DNA from: Clostridiales bacterium
GTDB lineage: Bacteria; Bacillota; Clostridia; Oscillospirales; CAG-272
Assembly (NCBI GenBank): GCA_012511425.1
Contig: JAAZGC010000154.1
Location: forward strand, 1 to 26,066
DNA: 26,066 nucleotides
Direction: 5' to 3'
Under the pieces are notes generated by a model. That model was not told the DNA's origin. It did not search any database and saw only the letters and a list, made by a program, of their open reading frames with translations. A program made the translations under genes and the position numbers. This document shows, piece after piece, positions 1 through 7,704 of the stretch; the first letter of the stretch is position 1; each line of letters begins with the position of its first letter.

Positions 1-84
1 CATCAGACTCTGAAAGGCAATCGGAAGGGTGAGTGCGAAAAGCCTTTTTAAAAAATCTCTGTCGGAAAAAAGTTTATCGCGCAT
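1..84 (-). CDS. MATE-type efflux transporter, N-terminal fragment (cut by window edge)
   Basis: Reading leftward from an ATG at 84, 28 codons stay open to the window edge. They begin MRDKLFSDRDFLKRL and continue into FALTLPIAFQSLM. A short charged start followed by a hydrophobic helix containing LPIAFQ is typical of the N-terminus of MATE-family (multidrug and toxic compound extrusion) transporters, which export drugs or metabolites using a sodium or proton gradient. The call rests on this short stretch only. A good promoter lies just upstream on the same strand, which supports a real gene. No strong SD precedes the ATG; AGAAAGATG is the nearest. Another polytopic transporter with a similar first helix cannot be excluded. 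Confidence 0.6.
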   Translation of the reverse strand, partial: MRDKLFSDRDFLKRLFALTLPIAFQSLM

Positions 85-120
85 AAATTCATCTTTCTGA
101 AAACAAAGCGTACGGGGGAT

Positions 121-149
121 ATTATACACGATTCCGGCGAATAAAGCAA
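121..149 (-). promoter_or_regulatory. Sigma-A type promoter for the leftward MATE-type gene
   Basis: On the minus strand, TTGCTT (149-144) and TATAAT (126-121) are separated by exactly 17 bp. The -10 is a perfect consensus and lies about 37 bp upstream of the ATG at 84. It is divergent from the promoter at 221-249. Confidence 0.65.
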
Positions 150-220
150 GCAGTTCGGGTTAATTCTTTTTTGCGGATTCTTCCCGAGGATGTTATATAT
201 TGAGATTACATACAAAACTC

Positions 221-249
221 TTGCATTTTACAAAACGTAATGATATAAT
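221..249 (+). promoter_or_regulatory. Sigma-A type promoter with extended -10
   Basis: TTGCAT (221-226) and TATAAT (244-249) have a 17-bp spacer. TGA directly before the -10 (241-243) makes an extended -10 element. It sits about 57 bp upstream of the start codon at 306 and presumably drives that gene. Confidence 0.75.
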
Positions 250-305
250 AAATATAACCCGCTTTACATGAAACATACAAATCAGTCCTTTCGGGGTGAA
301 TCCAA

Positions 306-1085
306 ATGCAGAATTTTAAAAAATGGATCGAAAATTTCTGGTACCATTATAAATGGCAGACCGTTCTCGTCGTCTCTTTTCTTACTTTCATAATCATAGC
401 CGTCACGCAGATGGCTACCAAGGACAAGATCGACGTAAACGTCTTCTATACCGGCCCTTATGTCTTCTCCCCGCGGGAGATCGGGCAGGTCGAGGAGGCG
501 TATGAAGCCATGATGTCGATCGATTACAACGGCGACGGCGAAAAGGGCGCCGAATTCACGAATATCGTCCTGCTGACCGAGGAACAGGTCAAGCAGGTCC
601 GGGAAGCGTCAAAGTCGGGCGGCAACTCTCCCGATATCGTCGACAACATAGTCATCGACGCAAACGCCCTCCGCGAGGCGGAAAATGTTTTCAATCAGCA
701 GATATTCGCCGGTCAGGTGCTGGTCTGCATGATGGATCCATATTGGTATAACGAAGTCAAAAAAGCCGGCGGCTGGTGCAAGCTCACCGATGTGCTCGGC
801 TATAAGCCGGAGTTCGCCGTTGACGACTTTTCGGTGCTGCTGAAGGACATGAAGTTCGCTCAGTATTTCAAAGTCTTTGCCCGCCTGCCGGAAGACACGG
901 TGCTGGCGCTGAGGACAATTTCTACCGTCTCGAGCTTCACTCATAAGGAGAAGGAGCAGGAGAGATGGGGGTGGAACGCCGAGATGATGCGCGACCTGTT
1001 CTTGTTCGAGTTCCCCGAGGGCTACGATCCCGAAGCGCTCGAGTACGATCCCGGGACGGAAGCTGCCGCCGCCCCGGCGGGCTGA
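306..1085 (+). CDS. Membrane-anchored protein of unknown function
   Basis: The product is 259 aa and I do not recognise a named family. Residues 1-17 are basic and aromatic, followed by one hydrophobic segment at about 19-37 (TVLVVSFLTFIIIAVT), so it is probably a single-pass protein anchored by its N-terminus with the rest outside the cell. The remainder is soluble and acidic; a stretch near 139-150 (GQVLVCMMDPYW) looks like a buried strand. The tail is rich in Ala, Pro and Glu. Similar hypothetical proteins with a short cytoplasmic KYHYKW-like start are common in Clostridia. The start is supported by GGGGTGA at 293-299, 6 nt before the ATG. It has its own extended -10 promoter, and the next gene also has its own, so it is probably monocistronic. 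I saw no clear terminator after it. Confidence 0.8.
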   Translation: MQNFKKWIENFWYHYKWQTVLVVSFLTFIIIAVTQMATKDKIDVNVFYTGPYVFSPREIGQVEEAYEAMMSIDYNGDGEKGAEFTNIVLLTEEQVKQVREASKSGGNSPDIVDNIVIDANALREAENVFNQQIFAGQVLVCMMDPYWYNEVKKAGGWCKLTDVLGYKPEFAVDDFSVLLKDMKFAQYFKVFARLPEDTVLALRTISTVSSFTHKEKEQERWGWNAEMMRDLFLFEFPEGYDPEALEYDPGTEAAAAPAG

Positions 1086-1150
1086 TGTTAAACTGCATAT
1101 TAATCATGTTTGAACCTTCTTTTTATGTGATTATATTCACGTATTTACTG

Positions 1151-1179
1151 TTGACAAAACACTTTTTGTAAGGTATAAT
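1151..1179 (+). promoter_or_regulatory. Perfect-consensus sigma-A promoter for the CBM9-like gene
   Basis: TTGACA (1151-1156) and TATAAT (1174-1179) are separated by 17 bp, the full housekeeping consensus. This predicts strong expression. The SD of the gene downstream begins at 1205, giving a short leader. Confidence 0.9.
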
Positions 1180-1214
1180 TTATCTAATAACGGTCTATGA
1201 CCATGGAGGAAAAT

Positions 1215-2135
1215 ATGAAAAGAACTCTTGTTTCGACACTTATTTGCTCGCTTCTGCTTTGTGCAGCAATGGCGCTGTCGGTATTCGCCGCAACCACTCC
1301 GATCAGCGTTCCGAAAGCGACCCCGACCATCGACGGCGAAATAGATGCCCTCGAATGGAACCGCGACAACTACATCGAGTTGGACAGCTCCAACTGCCAG
1401 GCATGGGCAGGAGAGATCATCGACAAGGTAACCTTCTACTATTACTGGGATGACAATGCGCTTTACTGCGCAGCCAAGGTAATTGACGAAGACGTCAACC
1501 TCTGCTATGACGGCGACTCGCCCTATACCCTCGACTGCTTCCAGATTGCTCTGAATCCCGGAAATCTTATTCCCGAAGGAGACCAGGGAATCTTCTTCTC
1601 GATGGGTGTTACCGACACCGGCAATGTGGAAGTCCAGCGTCATAACTACGAAGACGGGCTTATTACCGAAAACTGCACCGGCAAAGGCAAGACCAATGCC
1701 GACGGCTGGCAGCTCGAGCTTATGATCCCGTGGGATCAGATTAATGTCCTCGACACCAAGTTCACCCCCTCCGTGGGATACAAGCTCGACGCCATTATCT
1801 GTCTGCTTGACCGCGACGACGGCGGCGGAACCACCAACGCCTTCAAAACGGTTCTCCCCGACGGCGATGTCAACGACTTCACCGTAGCCTCCTATGCGCT
1901 TACCCTTACTCTCGAAGAGGAAAAGGCAGCCGAAGAAGTCATTTCAATCGAAGAAGAAGCAGCCCCCGCGGAAGCAGCTCCGGCGGAAGCCGCAGCAGAG
2001 ACCCCTGCTCCGGTTGCCGAAGCAGCCGCTCCCGCACCGGCACCGGCTCCGCAGACATCGGATGTATCGGGTATCGTTATACTCGCTGCAGCCGCCGCTC
2101 TTTCCTGCGCCGTTGTAATCAGGAAGCGCGGATAA
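1215..2135 (+). CDS. Secreted CBM9-like carbohydrate-binding surface protein with C-terminal anchor
   Basis: The product is 306 aa. The start at 1215 is chosen because GGAGG (1205-1209) lies 5 nt before it; the in-frame ATGs at 1197 and 1203 lie upstream of that SD. Residues 1-25 (MKRTLVSTLICSLLLC, ending near VFAA) form a signal peptide. The mature part starts with TPTIDGEIDALEW and continues with a YYYWDDNALYCAAKVIDEDV block and DCFQIALNP. This is the layout of family 9 carbohydrate-binding modules, which bind the ends of xylan or glucan chains. An Ala/Pro/Glu-rich linker (about 235-275) follows. The C-terminus is PQTSD, then a hydrophobic helix and RKRG. That resembles a sortase-type or membrane-anchor tail, though not a canonical LPxTG. 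No glycoside hydrolase domain is present, so it is probably a surface binding or structural protein. It has a perfect promoter and its own terminator. Confidence 0.75.
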   Translation: MKRTLVSTLICSLLLCAAMALSVFAATTPISVPKATPTIDGEIDALEWNRDNYIELDSSNCQAWAGEIIDKVTFYYYWDDNALYCAAKVIDEDVNLCYDGDSPYTLDCFQIALNPGNLIPEGDQGIFFSMGVTDTGNVEVQRHNYEDGLITENCTGKGKTNADGWQLELMIPWDQINVLDTKFTPSVGYKLDAIICLLDRDDGGGTTNAFKTVLPDGDVNDFTVASYALTLTLEEEKAAEEVISIEEEAAPAEAAPAEAAAETPAPVAEAAAPAPAPAPQTSDVSGIVILAAAAALSCAVVIRKRG

Positions 2136-2152
2136 TTTAATCTCCGAACAAC

Positions 2153-2186
2153 AAGGCAGACGCTCTTTTGCGCCTGCCTTTTTTTA
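2153..2186 (+). terminator. Rho-independent terminator after the CBM9-like gene
   Basis: The stem AGGCAG-A-CGC / GCG-C-CTGCCT (2154-2163 with 2170-2179) has one A/C mismatch and the loop TCTTTT. It is followed directly by a run of seven T, starting 18 nt after the stop codon. Confidence 0.85.
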
Positions 2187-2369
2187 GTGTTGTTTATAGG
2201 TTAAAATGAAAAGATGAATAAAATACATCTATGCGCTATACCGGCAGCGACGGCACCCCCGGCGTAGTTTCGGGTGAATCGGATACAAGTGAAGCCGTCC
2301 GGGGTAATTTTAGTTTAGGCTTAACCTTGTTTTGCTATAATAAAATATATGTCCCGCGATTTTTTAAAA

Positions 2370-3626
2370 TCAAACATACTTGCTCGCCTGCAAATTGAAC
2401 AGACGCGCATATACGCCATTTTTCCTGAGTAAATCAAAGTGCGAGCCCTGTTCGATGATATGTCCGTCGCCGAGGACAAGTATCTTGTCGGCAAGCGTGG
2501 TATTTGAAAGCCGGTGAGAGATCGTAACCGAGCTCTTTCCTTCGCTCAGGTGATAGAGCTTTTCGAATATTCTGTCTTCCGAGATCGGATCGAGAGCCGC
2601 GGACGGTTCGTCAAGAACCATGAATTCGCTTTCCGGTCTGATATCGATAAATCCCGAAGCTCACTCATACGAGTATTGTCAACCAGAAAACTGTTTATAT
2701 CGGTCATCAGTCCGCTTGCCTGTTCGCGGAGCCTTGTTATCATGCTCAGATTATACTGCAAGTCACCTATGCCGATATTCTTTGATACGACATCGTAAAC
2801 CGATATGACAAGCATCAAGAACTCGCCCGATACATTGAGAATCAGAATCCCGGTATTTATGATATTATGCCGGATGTCCTCTTTTTTATTTATCCGGTAA
2901 AGCTTTCCCCGGATTTCTTTGTAGCGGTTTATAAAGAAGCCGCCGATGCCGTTAAGCTTGATTTCAAACTGAATATCGTTGTTGTAAAAAGCTTCGCTGT
3001 AATAATCCTTCTTTCGATTGTCGCGGAGCTGTTCTTTTTCCATTCTGAGCCGTTTTTCCGTATACCGATTGTTATAGATGGAATACGGGATCAGAAGCGC
3101 CATTGCGGCAAGACCTATCCACCATTTGTATGCGATTACGGCGATAAGTGCGGCGGCGATGCTGATTATTTCGGATATAATACTGAATATCTGCCACGGC
3201 ATGTTATATATGATATCATAACTGTTTCTTGCTTGCCGCACCTTATCGCCCAATGAAGCCGAATCGAAAAACGATAAATCAACGCGCGAAGTCTTATCTA
3301 TCATCACGTTATCGATATAAAAAATCAGTTCATAAATATAACAGTCAGAAATGTATACATCAAACCGCAAAAGCAGCTGCTCGGAGATTATCAGCGCAAG
3401 ATATATTATAAGGTATTTTATGACGGTATCGGATGATATTTCGGAATAGGCGATTCCGTTAAGAATTTCTTTCCAGAACCAGATATTTATAAGCGGTATA
3501 AAAGTCGTGGACAGCAATATCAGGCACTTCAATAAAAAATATTTTTTTGAAGCAATAAAGCCCGTCTTGATGCCAAACCAGATGTTTTTTTGAAAGGCTG
3601 ACAAAAGTTTCCGTGATTTTTTTCAT
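2370..3626 (-). pseudogene. ABC exporter half-transporter B: membrane domain kept, ATPase domain mostly deleted
   Basis: The best SD, AAAGGAGG, precedes an ATG at 3626 that overlaps nothing but directly follows the stop of the upstream gene (TAAATG). From that ATG the frame is wrong: seven A after the ATG put the recognisable protein (AFQKNIWFGIKTG...) out of frame, and six A would restore it. A TTG at 3604 is the only in-frame alternative. The ABC exporter membrane domain then reads well, with about five or six helices, and ends near RMSELRD. Within a few codons (about 2640-2660) the frame changes and the sequence jumps to SEFMVLDEPSAALDP: Walker B, D-loop and later the H-loop SHR, running to the stop at 2370. 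Walker A, the Q-loop and the signature (about 150 residues) are missing. As written it cannot make a working ATPase. A mis-assembly is the main alternative to a true pseudogene. Confidence 0.75.
2596..2614. repeat. 19-bp direct repeat, copy 1 (other copy 3868-3886)
   Basis: GCCGCGGACGGTTCGTCAA occurs identically at 2596-2614 and 3868-3886, in the same orientation. On the minus strand both copies encode the Walker B region (DEPSAAL) of the two ABC genes. It reflects their paralogy and is a possible site for recombination or for assembly confusion between them. Confidence 0.85.
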
Positions 3627-4341
3627 TTACTCCGCCTCCTTTACCGTGTATTTTTCTTTCTGGAGGTTGTAGATCCTTGAATATAATCCGCCCGCAGACA
3701 CAAGTTCTTCATGTCTGCCGCTCTCGACTATTTTTCCTTCGTCCAAAACGATGATCTTGTTTGATATACGCGCGGCGGATATGCGATGGGAGATCATTAT
3801 TCCGGTTTTATTGCCGGAAATTTCTTCGAAATTCCTGAATATCCTGTCCACCGCTTCTGCGTCAAGCGCCGCGGACGGTTCGTCAAAGATGACGATCTGC
3901 GCATTTTTGAAGTATGCCCTCGAAAGCGCTGCCTTCTGCCACTGACCTTTTGAGAGTTCGGTGCCGTTGTCGTCAAAGTTCCGGCTCATATAGGAATCAA
4001 GTCCGTTTTTGAGTTTCGGTTTGATATCATCATACAATCCGCTTTGAACCAGCGCTTCGATTATCTCGGAATCTTTGTCGGCGCGGCTGTAATCGGATAA
4101 AGCGATATTATCCCGCAGCGTCAGCGGGTATTGCACAAAGTTCTGAAAAAGCGCGGAAAACAGTTTTCTTATATCCTTGATATCGTAATCCGACATCGGA
4201 TAACCGTTTATCAGTATTCTGCCCGAATCAATCTCATATAATCCAAGCATCAGCTTGATTATTGTGGATTTTCCCGAACCGTTGATACACCAAACGAGCG
4301 GAATATGATATCGCATGAGTAAATGATTTAATGGCTTTCAT
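3627..4341 (-). pseudogene. ABC exporter half-transporter A: ATPase domain kept, membrane domain deleted
   Basis: From an ATG at 4341 the first 20 codons read MKAIKSFTHAISYSARLVYQ, which looks like the start of an ABC exporter membrane domain. The frame then runs into nonsense. In another frame an ATPase domain begins abruptly within Walker A (INGSGKST, about 4286-4263). It continues through a Q-loop (ALFQNF), a degenerate signature (LSKGQWQKA), Walker B (IVIFDEPSAALD) and the H-loop (ISHRISA) to the stop at 3627. About 370 residues, the whole membrane domain plus the first strands of the ATPase domain, are absent. An ATG at 4316 could open the ATPase frame, but it has no SD. That product would have Cys in place of the first Walker A glycine and would lack the aromatic A-loop. 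The composition is AT-richer than its neighbours, which suggests acquired DNA. It directly precedes half-transporter B, so the pair probably once formed a heterodimer. Confidence 0.7.
3868..3886. repeat. 19-bp direct repeat, copy 2 (other copy 2596-2614)
   Basis: This is the second identical copy of GCCGCGGACGGTTCGTCAA. It lies in the Walker B coding region of half-transporter A; see copy 1. Confidence 0.85.
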
Positions 4342-4386
4342 ATAGATACCGTAATATTTTAAATTGTGTTTTCGTTAACCCCGGTT

Positions 4387-7287
4387 TTATTCGGTTATTT
4401 TTTGTTCCGCTGTCTCGCCGTCCTCCTCAGCTTCACCATCCGTTTCATTCCCGTTTTCGCTGTCAGCATTACCGCCGCCGTCTCCTCCCGCTTCTCCCTC
4501 GGCCGAAACTTCCTCTTCCTCCCCCAAAGCGCCGCGCTCCGTCATATACACCGTTTCGGCAAACGGCGGATGCTTTTCCTGCCAGCGTCGGTCGAAGAAT
4601 ATCACTGCGGCGAGCAGCAGCAGTCCCGCGGCGCAGAGCCATGCGCCGATAATTAAGTTTTTCTGACGGTATTTAAACTCAACCTCGTGCCTGCCCTCGG
4701 TTATTGCGCAGGCAAGCAGAGCGTCGCCGGAGGTTCTGAATATCTCGGCTTTCTCTCCGTAGATATAGACCTGCCAGCCCTCGTCGTAGGGAATCGTGGT
4801 ATAAAGCGTCGTCAGCCCCGAACCTTCCGGAATGTCGATATGCCCGTAAAGATGCGTGTCGGAAAATTTTTCTATGTTAAGCATCGCCCGGCGCAGCTTC
4901 GGCATCGTCTCCCGGAACAGTTCGGTGTCAAGGTAGTAGAAATATTTTGACGAATTGGCGATATAAAGATCCTCTTTTTCCATCTTGAGAGAGATGAAAA
5001 CCTCCTCGTCCTGCTCGAAGGCGCCTAATTTTTGAATACAGTCAGAGTCGTTGCCGAGGATCGAGCCGAATTTAGTCCCGCCGATATAGATCGTACATTC
5101 GCGGGGATAGTCGGTGGGAACGAAGATGTAAATGTCGTTTTCGGCGCCTGCGCCTTTTATCTTCATCGATAACTTAGCATCGGATTTTCCGGCTTCCGGG
5201 GTGTATTTTTTATGCCCGGTCACGAAGCTGATATCGCAGTTGATGTAGTCGAGGTCGTCCGCCTTTATGTTCTTCCAAATCTCAACGGTGTCTTCCTCGC
5301 CCAGCATCGCGGTAATCATCGCGTTCATCAGCTCAAAGGGATTTTCCGGCTTGTAAAGGTCGAGGTCGCGGATAGCGTCGTCAGCGGCGTAGGCTATTTC
5401 AAGGTAATAGGGGTTTTTGTAGGCGTAAAGATCATTGTCGGGATCGCTGTCATAGGCTTCATAAAATTTTTCGTCAAGCTCCTCCTCAAATATGACGTAT
5501 TTCAGCCCCAGAAGCGAATCGGAAACCGGCGTTCCGCCCAGAAACTTCGACCAGTTGGATTTCGACGCAAGTCCCAGCTGATTCAGATACTTCACTACGG
5601 CGGTAAACATCAGCGAAGATGAGTTGGAGATGCCGTTGTAGCCGAAAGCCATCGGGTCGTTTGTCTTGCGGTGGAAAGCCTTTTCCATCCGGAAAAAGGA
5701 GTCGTCCGAGTCAAGGATTCGGTTGAAAAGCGGGGTGCAGCGGTCCATATGCGTGACATAAGTCGTCCGCGAGGTGTATACCACGTCCTCATCAAGAGAG
5801 GTGGTATTCAGCAGCCCCGCTCCGAAAGCCTCAAGCGACATGCAAATTACCAGAAGCGCGGACGCCGAGCCGACGGCGGCCTTTTTTGTGCCGTAAAGCG
5901 AACCCAATATAGCCGCCCACATGGCAAGGCAGGCAATCGTCACCCACATGAACTTGAAATCGTTCAGAAACTCATAGTCGAATTTCTGTATAATCAGCGC
6001 CATAAGAGTCAGTGCGCCGCAGACCGCGAGCGGAGCTTTTGCGGGTATTCGCTGCTCGGCATAGGCGCAGAACGCCTTGTATCCGAACAGCACGACGAAG
6101 AATATCAGCATGAAGCTGTATCGGTAGTTGAGCCAGTTCGGCTTCTGCATGCCGTGCCAGAAGATGTCGATAGTCGAGCCGTTGAAGCAGAAGCTGAAGA
6201 AGAGCAGCGCAATCCCGCCCCAGACTTTTTCCCGTTTTTTGACGCCGGGCGTCATGAAATACAGCGGCAGCATTATAAGGGTCAGAGTGCCGCAGTAAAC
6301 AAAGGGCAGTCCCTCCGGTCGGACGGTGTCGTAAGAGCCGGGGTAAAACTTAACCAGCAAGTCGAGGAAGTCAAAGCGCTGATTGAATGAATAATCGGGA
6401 TTTGAAAAGGTGGTTTTACCGAACTGAAGGGAATACCATGTCGGAAGTATGATAACCGAGGCAATCATCGCGGCTATGACCGAGAGAATTATCATCCTCA
6501 GAAGCACCCGCAGAAAGTGATTTTTTACCCCCTCCGGGTTGCGCTCGAATTCCGAATAGGAAAAATAGCGGTATACGGCATAAAAAACCGCGAAGATGCA
6601 CATCATGTAGCCGATGTAGAAATTGACTATCATCGCAAGCGCCAGCGCCGAGCAATAGAGGGTATTGCTGCGGCGGCGTATCATCCGCTCGATTCCGAGT
6701 ACGAGCAGCGGCAGGATGATAAGCTCATCGATCCACATCGTATTGTGCGCCTGAACCACAGCGTAGGCGGAGAGGGCGTACATCGTCGAGAAAGTTATTA
6801 TCCTCGAACGCTTCGTAAACGCGGTCTGATGCAGATAAAGCGCCATCGTGACCCCGCAGATGCCGCATTTTATGAGATGCATTGCCAGAAGCGCTTCGGT
6901 TATATGTATTTTCGGAAACAGCGCGACGATGGCGGATAAGGGCGACGCGATATAATAGGCGTAAATGCCCAGAAATTCGCCGCCGAGCGACCGCTCAAAG
7001 GTATATATCATCGAGTCGCCGTGTAGGATTATATTCCGGAGCTTTTCAAAAAAGGAAACATACTGACCGTTCAGGTCGAGCACCAGCACCGAATTTCCGC
7101 CGAAAGGATAAACCTGCATCGAAATGAAAATCAGCCACATGATAGCCGAAGGCAGCAGAAAAGCCCCGACAAGATAGCCGTATTCAGACTCCCGCAGCCG
7201 TTTCATTATCTTCGCAAACGGATTTCCCATCGGTTTTCTTTCTTTTTTCTTTGTCAAAATATCGGCATTAACCGCAGTATCGTTCAT
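4387..7287 (-). CDS. YfhO-family polytopic membrane protein
   Basis: The product is 966 aa. After a basic N-terminus the first helix is followed by YPFGGNSVLVLDLNGQYVSFF, a hallmark of the YfhO family (Pfam Bacterial membrane protein YfhO). These are GT-C-like proteins with about 12-14 helices and a large extracellular part. In Bacillus subtilis YfhO takes part in glycosylation of lipoteichoic acid, so a role in decorating a cell-envelope polymer is inferred here. Residues up to about 500 are mostly helices, about 530-860 are the soluble domain, and one more helix follows (LIIGAWLCAAGLLLLAAVIFF). Unusually, the last 45 or so residues are almost all Glu, Asp, Gly, Ala and Asn. The start codon overlaps the stop of the DUF951 gene (TAATG), with AAGGA 10 nt upstream, so translation is probably coupled. 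There is no terminator before the broken ABC genes. Confidence 0.88.
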   Translation of the reverse strand: MNDTAVNADILTKKKERKPMGNPFAKIMKRLRESEYGYLVGAFLLPSAIMWLIFISMQVYPFGGNSVLVLDLNGQYVSFFEKLRNIILHGDSMIYTFERSLGGEFLGIYAYYIASPLSAIVALFPKIHITEALLAMHLIKCGICGVTMALYLHQTAFTKRSRIITFSTMYALSAYAVVQAHNTMWIDELIILPLLVLGIERMIRRRSNTLYCSALALAMIVNFYIGYMMCIFAVFYAVYRYFSYSEFERNPEGVKNHFLRVLLRMIILSVIAAMIASVIILPTWYSLQFGKTTFSNPDYSFNQRFDFLDLLVKFYPGSYDTVRPEGLPFVYCGTLTLIMLPLYFMTPGVKKREKVWGGIALLFFSFCFNGSTIDIFWHGMQKPNWLNYRYSFMLIFFVVLFGYKAFCAYAEQRIPAKAPLAVCGALTLMALIIQKFDYEFLNDFKFMWVTIACLAMWAAILGSLYGTKKAAVGSASALLVICMSLEAFGAGLLNTTSLDEDVVYTSRTTYVTHMDRCTPLFNRILDSDDSFFRMEKAFHRKTNDPMAFGYNGISNSSSLMFTAVVKYLNQLGLASKSNWSKFLGGTPVSDSLLGLKYVIFEEELDEKFYEAYDSDPDNDLYAYKNPYYLEIAYAADDAIRDLDLYKPENPFELMNAMITAMLGEEDTVEIWKNIKADDLDYINCDISFVTGHKKYTPEAGKSDAKLSMKIKGAGAENDIYIFVPTDYPRECTIYIGGTKFGSILGNDSDCIQKLGAFEQDEEVFISLKMEKEDLYIANSSKYFYYLDTELFRETMPKLRRAMLNIEKFSDTHLYGHIDIPEGSGLTTLYTTIPYDEGWQVYIYGEKAEIFRTSGDALLACAITEGRHEVEFKYRQKNLIIGAWLCAAGLLLLAAVIFFDRRWQEKHPPFAETVYMTERGALGEEEEVSAEGEAGGDGGGNADSENGNETDGEAEEDGETAEQKITE

Positions 7288-7520
7288 TATATCTCAGTCC
7301 TTTTCACCGTCGTTGTGACCAATAATTCAATTGGCTGTCCGTTTACCCGCTTTATGCTTCTTTCCAGCTTGACGCGGGGAATCATCATTTCGCGGCTGCA
7401 GCCGCAGCAGCAGACACCGATATCCGAGCCGATGCGGGTAACCCTGAACTCGGACGCGCCGCAGGGATGCGGCTTTTTCAGCGTCAGGATATCGCCTGCT
7501 TTAAGAGAGATAACTTTCAT
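7287..7520 (-). CDS. DUF951-family small protein
   Basis: The product is 77 aa, close to the usual length for this family. The sequence KAGDILTLKKPHPCGASEF, then CCCGCSREMMIPRVKLER, matches the DUF951 pattern (KKPHPCG ... C..CG....IPR..LE). The conserved cysteines suggest metal binding, but the biochemical function is not established. I chose the ATG at 7520, where the family homology starts; a longer reading back to 7643 would cover the promoter region. No SD is evident before the ATG, which is odd. The gene overlaps yfhO by one base (TAATG) and shares its promoter. DUF951 genes are usually found near ychF or mscS-type genes in Bacillota; neither is present here. Confidence 0.85.
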   Translation of the reverse strand: MKVISLKAGDILTLKKPHPCGASEFRVTRIGSDIGVCCCGCSREMMIPRVKLERSIKRVNGQPIELLVTTTVKRTEI

Positions 7521-7529
7521 ATATAAAAA

Positions 7530-7547
7530 CGTGTATTTAAATACGCG
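7530..7547. promoter_or_regulatory. 18-bp near-perfect palindrome upstream of the DUF951 gene
   Basis: CGTGTATTTAAATACGCG is self-complementary except for one base pair. It lies 10-27 bp before the DUF951 start, inside the predicted transcript leader, where an SD would normally be. It could be an operator or an RNA hairpin limiting translation; the role is unknown. Confidence 0.5.
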
Positions 7548-7559
7548 GGAGGCGTTTCG

Positions 7560-7590
7560 GGAAAAGGCTTCTCCCGCCGCCGCCTTTTCC
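7560..7590. repeat. Inverted repeat in the DUF951-yfhO leader
   Basis: GGAAAAGGC (7560-7568) and GCCTTTTCC (7582-7590) form a perfect 9-bp stem with a 13-nt GC-rich loop. It falls just downstream of the predicted transcription start on the minus strand. No T run follows, so it is a structured leader rather than a simple terminator. Confidence 0.55.
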
Positions 7591-7605
7591 GGTTCATTTG
7601 ATAAT

Positions 7606-7634
7606 ATTATATCACTAACGGTTGCTTTTGTAAA
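7606..7634 (-). promoter_or_regulatory. Sigma-A type promoter for the DUF951-yfhO operon
   Basis: On the minus strand, TTTACA (7634-7629) and TATAAT (7611-7606) have a 17-bp spacer. This predicts a leader of about 80 nt before the ATG at 7520, containing the inverted repeat and the palindrome. It is divergent from the ruvC promoter. Confidence 0.75.
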
Positions 7635-7704
7635 CCATTTCACTCAAAAATTGCCCGCCGAACCGCCGGCTGCGTTCATTTGAAATATAATTTACAAATA
7701 TCTT

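Noticed and set aside
1055..1085. GC-rich hairpin (CCGCC/GGCGG) at the end of the first rightward gene as a terminator.
   Set aside because: It lies within the coding end and is not followed by a T run.
1197..1214. Earlier starts for the CBM9-like protein at 1197 or 1203.
   Set aside because: They lie upstream of the GGAGG that fits the ATG at 1215, and they would add residues ahead of a normal signal peptide.
2187..2369. Possible small ORF (from about 2231, MRYTGSDGTPG...) or small mobile element bounded by AGGTTAA (2198-2204) and TTAACCT (2321-2327).
   Set aside because: There is no SD and no recognised homology, and the inverted repeat is only 7 bp. I see no dependable feature in this gap between the convergent genes.
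7521..7643. Longer N-terminus for the DUF951 protein.
   Set aside because: The extra 41 residues do not resemble the family and would overlap the predicted promoter and leader hairpin.
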